Assembly: GCA_010015675.1 (NCBI GenBank)
Contig: ML976982.1
Location: 1,499,059-1,563,058 of the forward strand
DNA: 64,000 bases
Source of the DNA: Byssothecium circinans
Lineage: Eukaryota > Ascomycota > Dothideomycetes > Pleosporales > Massarinaceae
Reading direction: 5' to 3'
Part shown: positions 59,733 to 64,000 of the stretch, piece by piece
How the letters are laid out: each line of letters opens with the position of its first letter
How positions within the stretch are numbered: the first letter of the stretch is position 1
Translations under genes and position numbers: made by a program
The notes under the pieces: model-generated
What the model was told of the DNA's origin: nothing
The model's database searches: none
Seen by the model: only the letters and a program-made list of their open reading frames with translations

Positions 59733-60390
59733 CTACCATTTCCGGCCCTGAGCCCTATGATAACAAGCGTTCACCAATCCTTCAAGATTACGCAATGCTC
59801 TGAACTGATCATTTCCCGTTCCCATGGCGATCGACTTCCCCTGTCCTACCTTAAATATCTCCGCCTGGGCAGTATTTCCGGAACGCGAAACTAGCACATA
59901 AAAGCTCCTCTCATCTTGGCTTATGTTCAATGCCTGAGCTATATCTTAGGTCAGTAATTCCTAACATATGCAAGGAAATTGTACAGCACACACCAACGGC
60001 GACTTTCGCGGACTCAACCAAATTTACCATCTGAATACCTTCACTCTTGCTGGGCACCCTTAAATTTCTTTTCTGGGCCTCCTCTTGTACGTTTCTAACG
60101 GGCTGAGCCATAGCTTTCTTCTCAGCTGCGTTTATCCTCCGTGTCTGATTTTTGAAACCCAATATATCATAAAAGGCATCCCCGGGGTACTCGGGGTTGG
60201 TTTTGTCGGTTTTCACACTCTTCCAGTAGTTGGACCATCTCTCGCTGAAGCCCTTATGGAATTGAGGTGCGGACTGGCTGGCAGCTGAATCTTCGGCAAA
60301 GATGTTGGTTGTCCAATCGCCATCGGTGTTGACGGTAATGTGGATATGGTAGATCGGAGCTATGAGGTAACGTGCGTCGCAAGTGCCCAT
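59733..60390 (-). CDS. tandem small-protein family, copy F
   Basis: 200 residues, the longest intact copy; exon 1 60390..59994, exon 2 59938..59733, phase-1 intron of 55 nt (GTGTGT donor, ACTGAC branch, ATATAG acceptor). Exon 1: IAPIYHIHITVNTDGDWTTN, FAEDSAASQSAP, a long basic/aromatic middle (GFSERWSNYWKSVKTDKTN), then KRNLRVPSKSEGIQMVNLVE to the splice at SAKVAVG. Exon 2: ERSFYVLVSRSGNTAQAEIF, VGQGKSIAMGTGNDQFRAL, RNLEGLVNACYHR. TATAAATA at 60491-60498 (minus) about 105 bp upstream. Function unknown. It is the best reference copy for database searches. Confidence 0.78.
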
Positions 60391-61282
60391 TGTGGTAGTA
60401 CTTTGAATATTCTTCCACGTACGAGTGCAGGCTGATGTAAGGTTCTGCTTTCGAGTCTTTATGTGGTGTAAATCTAGGCAGGCAGTCGCTTATTTATAAC
60501 AATAAGCTGTGAGCGATGAATGAAGGCCTAATCAATGAGAAATGTGACGTAGAAGATCGATATCCCAAACAGATTTGAGAATAGAAGCACACATTCACTG
60601 CTGACTAGGACTCCGTATCAAGAACACTCTAAAGCGCAGTGAAAGATTACGGCTTTGCTGCCTATGATATATGAAGAATACAGGTGAATTATATGATCGT
60701 TACCCTGAATAACACAATGATGACACCGCACAAACAGCTCGACACGTCGTTATACAAATTGAAATGACTTCAATCACTGCACACCTTGCGCTATGCGCTT
60801 TCCATTTTCGTACACTCGTGATGTTCTAAGTGAGTATCCTGAGCTCTGCGCACTTCATTTCTGACACGTTGGCCCCTTATCACTTCCACTGGAATGAACG
60901 TGGTTTCGAGGTGCGCAAAGCAGCAACTTTGATAGTACGCATGCCAGAGATGCACTTGACATGTCACTGTGCAGAGTATGAGTGTATTGAAGCTAGTAAA
61001 GGCATTATTAACTATTGATCAACGTCTGCATAAGTAGTAACGATATATAAATCGGTCAGTAAGTAGTGACCTTAGGGCTTACCTCCGCGTCTGATACCGA
61101 TTAGAGCAGCGCATCAGCTAGGTATAAGCGCTCACCCTTACCAACTAGGCTTACTTTCTAATCCCAATGACAGAGACTGGCTCCTAAAACCAAATTGCAG
61201 ATACACACTAGAAACGATCACCTCGGCATAGTCCCGTACGCTGACCCTTTCTCCCCCGCCTACGAATATTTTTCGAATCAAT
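60391..61282. other. promoter of copy F and spacer
   Basis: Contains the copy F TATA box; otherwise no gene seen over about 890 bp. AT-rich. Confidence 0.45.
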
Positions 61283-61809
61283 CTATGCTGTCACCCAACT
61301 CGCAGCTATTTTCATCCTTTGTAATGCCTTCCCCAAATTATACACAGCATCAGTATGACTTTTGCCCTTGGCTCTCGCAAGCGGTCCCTCTACATCAGCC
61401 ACAGAAACCGTAGCTTCAAACACTACTCCGCAGCGAGCAACAGTAACATAGTACTGCAGCGCCTCACCATGCATAAGCATCGCTCGATCTGTCACCTTCG
61501 TCAGCCAACATTCTGCTCTCAAACATTTTTCGAAGATGGGAAAGACATACTGACAACTTTCCTCGTACTCTCAACTAATTTGACAATTTCCATGCCTTCC
61601 TTGAAAGTAGGGCTCTGTATACCCTCACACTTTGCACTATCCTGAAGGATACTGATGTTTTCGTATGTATCGAGCTCTTCGCAGCGGTTTGGCTGGACAT
61701 TTTTCCGGGAGAAACTGATGGAGAAGCTGGTATCCTGTTCATGCGATGACAAAGTAAGGCAGACGTGCTGAGTGGATGAGATGAGAGTAACTGTATATTG
61801 AGCGCTCAT
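61283..61809 (-). CDS. tandem small-protein family, copy G
   Basis: 162 residues; exon 1 61809..61551, exon 2 61512..61283, phase-1 intron of only 38 nt (GTATGT donor, GAGCAG acceptor). Exon 1: MSAQYTVTLISSTQHVCLTL, a diverged N-terminus, then SPTFKEGMEIVKLVESTRKV, which matches the VPSKSEGIQMVNLVESAKVA stretch of copy F at the same distance from the splice. Exon 2: LQYYVTVARCGVVFEATVSV then AKGKSHTDAVYNLGKALQRM, the usual strand-strand-helix block. TATAAAAT at 61878-61885 (minus) is about 70 bp upstream. Function unknown. Confidence 0.72.
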
Positions 61810-61987
61810 TTTGACTTGCTTGTGGGTTTGTTACAAACTTGGCGAGCAGGTTGACAGTGTATATTAGCGCGCATAAAATTTTATAAAGAACCTTCGCCTT
61901 CGCAGAAGATCGAAATCACAGCGATCATTCAAGAGGCAAGTCTCTTCACTGAACACGACCACCTCACTATACTAAACAATACCCAGC

Positions 61988-62269
61988 TCACTCCACTTTA
62001 TGCGCACCTATATCCGCTTCTGAAAGTTTAGAATTCCTTTCTCGCTCGATTTCACAAATTAGATACCCTGCATAGCAGCGACTATCTCTAAAGGTCATTC
62101 GGACCGCACCATCCTGCTCTTCTTCCTCGATCATTGCCTCGAAATACTTGTGCGCTGTCGTAGTCGTGACAATAATCCAATCCCGGAGGGTTCCTCGACA
62201 AACTTCATGCGGTTATCTTTCGCGCATAGCGCCACGTTACTTTGAGAGACGTGAAACTAAATACTCACC
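61988..62269 (-). pseudogene. small-protein family relic H (exon 1 end plus exon 2)
   Basis: Exon-2-like frame 62202..61988: TLRDWIIVTTTTAHKYFEAM followed by a Glu-rich turn, aligning with the EFYICSTKNTDHFEATMYL block of copy C. A GTGAGT donor at 62268 ends a short exon-1 remnant (SDTIQQLNANLL), and joining at phase 1 to an AAG acceptor at 62203 keeps the frame, as in the other copies. No N-terminal TYHIY block or start codon can be found upstream, so the copy is truncated. Confidence 0.5.
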
Positions 62270-62509
62270 TAGCAAATTCGCATTCAATTGCTGAATTGTG
62301 TCACTGACCTACAGCGCCATTGCAAATCCATGAGCGCTAGTATCACGGTTATGACGGTAATGCGTGGAAGTGATTTGCCCCGCGTCGCCCCGTGAAGAAT
62401 GGAAGGTTGCGAAGTCCAGAAAACAAACAAGACACGGATCGCTAAGAACTGAGGTCAGGCATAAGTCGCTGGGGGAGGTCGGTCGTGTTTCTATGATCCA
62501 AACATGCAT

Positions 62510-63372
62510 TCACGAGTTCGGGAAGTACTTCTTATTGAACTCGTCCACAATCTGCCTTGCAGCAGTGACAATCTCAAGCGCACCAGGCGAATCCGAGTGA
62601 CAACACAGCGAAACATGATCATCGCCAATGGGCAGTGGTATCTCCTCGCCAGTAACAGCAGTAACCGCCGCGTTTTCAACCTGGGTCCTCACATGCTTCT
62701 TCGTCTCATCAGGATGCCATGGCCTGTATCGCGTCAGCAACCATGCGTTCTTCGCCTCATCTCGACCTACTTCTTCTTCCGATCAATGACCAACGTGCCA
62801 TCTTTATTATACTTCACATCGCCATATATCTCCGCCACAAACGGCAGGCCCATCTCCTTCGCGACCTCTTCATGCAGCGTACCCGCCAGTCCAAAAACAG
62901 GCGTCCCCTTCGGCACGCCCTCATACACCGCCCTGCACGTCTCCTTATCCCCATACATCATCCCATAGAGTATGCCATGCGGCTTCACATGGTTCAGAGG
63001 CATGTTTTCGGCGTCGAGGAAGGCTTTGAGGGCACCGACTTGATAGCGCACGGCGGCTGTGAGCTCCTCAGGGGACATTTTGATTTCACGGCGGCCGAAG
63101 CCTTGGATATCGGGGAGGCCGGGGTGTGCGCCTACGAGGATGTTATGGGCTTTGCAGGCACGGACTGTGTTTTGCATTATAAGAGGGTCACTGATGTTTT
63201 AGTCGGATGCTATACCAAACGAAAGAGGGAAAGCTCACCCAGCGTGGAAACCACACGCAACGTTCGCATGGTCGATGAGAGGGATCAGTTCATCATCGGG
63301 ACCGCATTTGAAGTTTCCGTACCCTTCGCCGAGGTCGACGTTGATTTTGACGGGATGCTTGATAGCGGCCAT
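62510..63372 (-). CDS. LamB/YcsF family protein (PxpA-like 5-oxoprolinase subunit A)
   Basis: 255 residues from exons 63372..63239, 63190..62771, 62723..62510 (donors GTGAGC and GTAGGT; acceptors ATCAG and TACAG; frames join exactly). In bacteria PxpA works with PxpB and PxpC to open 5-oxoproline (pyroglutamate) to glutamate with ATP. Visible: [73 protein letters not shown], then [19 protein letters not shown]. Length equals bacterial homologues (about 250). Divergent from a biotin-carboxylase gene, a pairing that fits a fungal 5-oxoproline or urea-amidolyase-related pathway. Intact. Confidence 0.88.
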
Positions 63373-63769
63373 ATCAATCTAATTCTCTAGTATCGTTAAG
63401 TTGATTGCGGTTCAAACAGCGGTCGATACAGGTGTTCACAGTGCTACAAATGTTTTGTTTTGACCCCACACGAGCCGCCTCTAGGTGCATACGTTTTCCG
63501 ATGACGTCTGCGGTATCTGCCCCGACCATCCCGTCCTGGCAAATCGTCCCCCCAGCCCGGATGACAGGATAGGTGAGTGCTTCCGTAGCTATCCGCCCAT
63601 ACCTATCGACGATGCGTACACAGGGAGGGACCGAAAGCGGGGTTTCGCTAGCCGTGTGGCTGTACTGCGTAGTTTGATTGTTACAAAGGTACAGTCTGTA
63701 CTCTCTCCAGGAGTATATCATCCGTAGGAATGCATTGATGTGAAAGAAGAGTCATTTGCCGTCTTCGAG
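63373..63769. promoter_or_regulatory. bidirectional promoter, PxpA-like / biotin carboxylase
   Basis: 397 bp between two divergent start codons; shared regulation is likely given the linked functions. No gene seen. Confidence 0.55.
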
Positions 63770-63817
63770 ATGGAGAAACTCCGAAACCTCCTCATCGCGA
63801 ACCGAGGCGAAATCGCG
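63770..63817 (+). CDS. biotin carboxylase-type gene, exon 1 (partial, interrupted)
   Basis: Exon 1 codes MEKLRNLLIANRGEIA, the invariant start of biotin carboxylase domains (acetyl-CoA, propionyl-CoA, pyruvate, urea carboxylases and biotin-dependent PxpB/C-type fusions), which would continue VRI. It ends at a GTAGGT donor at 63818. The expected second exon does not follow: 57 nt into the intron, just after a CTGAC branch-point motif (63864-63868), a transposon begins. Given the divergent PxpA-like neighbour, the gene may be a urea-amidolyase-like or 5-oxoprolinase-associated carboxylase. The rest lies outside the window. Confidence 0.75.
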
Positions 63818-63882
63818 GTAGGTCATAGCTTCACTTCGTCCCTTATCGATACCGCACCTCAGGCTGACATCATACCGAGGTT

Positions 63883-63916
63883 GACGGCGCGACGCACGGG
63901 ACGGCGCGACGCACGA
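63883..63916. repeat. two tandem 17-bp subterminal repeats
   Basis: gacggcgcgacgcacgg followed at once by gacggcgcgacgcacga. Same unit length as the subunits in the terminal repeat of the first transposon, though the sequence differs. Confidence 0.85.
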
Positions 63917-63963
63917 TCCGCAAAATCAGCACCCCAATTTCAACGCGATATAACTCCACCAAT

Positions 63964-64000
63964 ATGAGCTTAATCGAGGCTGCGCTTGCAGCTATTGAAT
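63964..64000 (+). CDS. pogo/Fot1-like transposase, N-terminus (partial)
   Basis: Twelve residues, MSLIEAALAAIE, before the window ends. They match the usual first helix of Psq-type transposase N-termini, like MDPIDKAIEEI in the element at 39846. Confidence 0.5.
   Translation, partial: MSLIEAALAAIE

Larger units (their letters stand above)
63875..64000 (+). mobile_element. second pogo/Fot1-like transposon, left end
   Basis: Follows a TA dinucleotide (63873-63874), begins ccgaggttgacggcgcg, and contains two 17-bp direct repeats (63883..63899 and 63900..63916, 16 of 17 identical), as the ends of the element at 39756 do. An ATG at 63964, 89 bp inside the end (90 bp in the first element), opens MSLIEAALAAIE, the typical start of pogo/Fot1 transposases. 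Only the left end is in the window, so the inverted partner cannot be checked. Confidence 0.65.

Overview
The window is nuclear DNA of a filamentous ascomycete (Pezizomycotina, probably Dothideomycetes). Protein genes carry short introns (about 40-90 nt) with GTRNGT donors and CTRAC/CTGAC branch points. Gene content includes SMC3, a Crh-type cell-wall transglycosylase, a CFEM protein, Agd3, a HET protein and pogo/Fot1-type transposons with RIP-like C-to-T decay. No rRNA, intact tRNA or CRISPR array was seen.

Layout. 0-9 kb: start of SMC3 (minus), a long gene-poor stretch, a GPI-type Crh transglycosylase and a protein kinase. 9-15 kb: three tandem plus-strand genes for RING-like membrane proteins that share an unusual zinc-site substitution, with a 13-bp minisatellite and an assembly gap between the first two. 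16-24 kb: housekeeping genes (the IST3/RBMX2 splicing factor divergent from the dynein light intermediate chain, then catalase-peroxidase KatG). 24-39 kb: LPxELRN-type hypothetical, CFEM protein, bacterial-type FMN monooxygenase, Agd3 deacetylase, hypothetical protein, polytopic membrane protein with a MITE-like element in its promoter, a frameshifted secreted protein and a short-chain dehydrogenase. 39.7-47 kb: a decayed zone made of a 2.1-kb pogo/Fot1 element with perfect 46-bp terminal repeats but a wrecked transposase, a HET gene with an in-frame stop, a secreted phospholipase-A2-like gene with a broken signal peptide, and a shredded BCS1-type AAA ATPase. 47-53 kb: an F-box protein, relic fragments and a single-pass membrane protein.

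53.2-62.3 kb is the most novel part: a head-to-tail, all-minus-strand array of small paralogous genes that I do not recognise. Most readable copies have two exons, one phase-1 intron at the same relative place, their own TATA box, an N-terminal TYHIYV-like strand followed by an AED/SED-G motif, and a C-terminal F-Y-x-x-x ... A-E-I/A-T-M ... block. Five copies look intact or nearly so (labelled A, B, C, F, G), one is frameshifted (D), and at least three are fragments (D', E, H). This looks like a birth-and-death gene family.

62.5-64 kb: a LamB/YcsF (PxpA-type) 5-oxoprolinase subunit gene divergent from the first exon of a biotin-carboxylase gene. The latter is interrupted in its first intron by a second pogo-like transposon that runs off the window. 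Its 17-bp terminal direct repeats and 89-bp leader mirror the first element.

Exons were assembled by eye from splice motifs and reading frames. Several one-base frameshifts could be assembly errors rather than true mutations.
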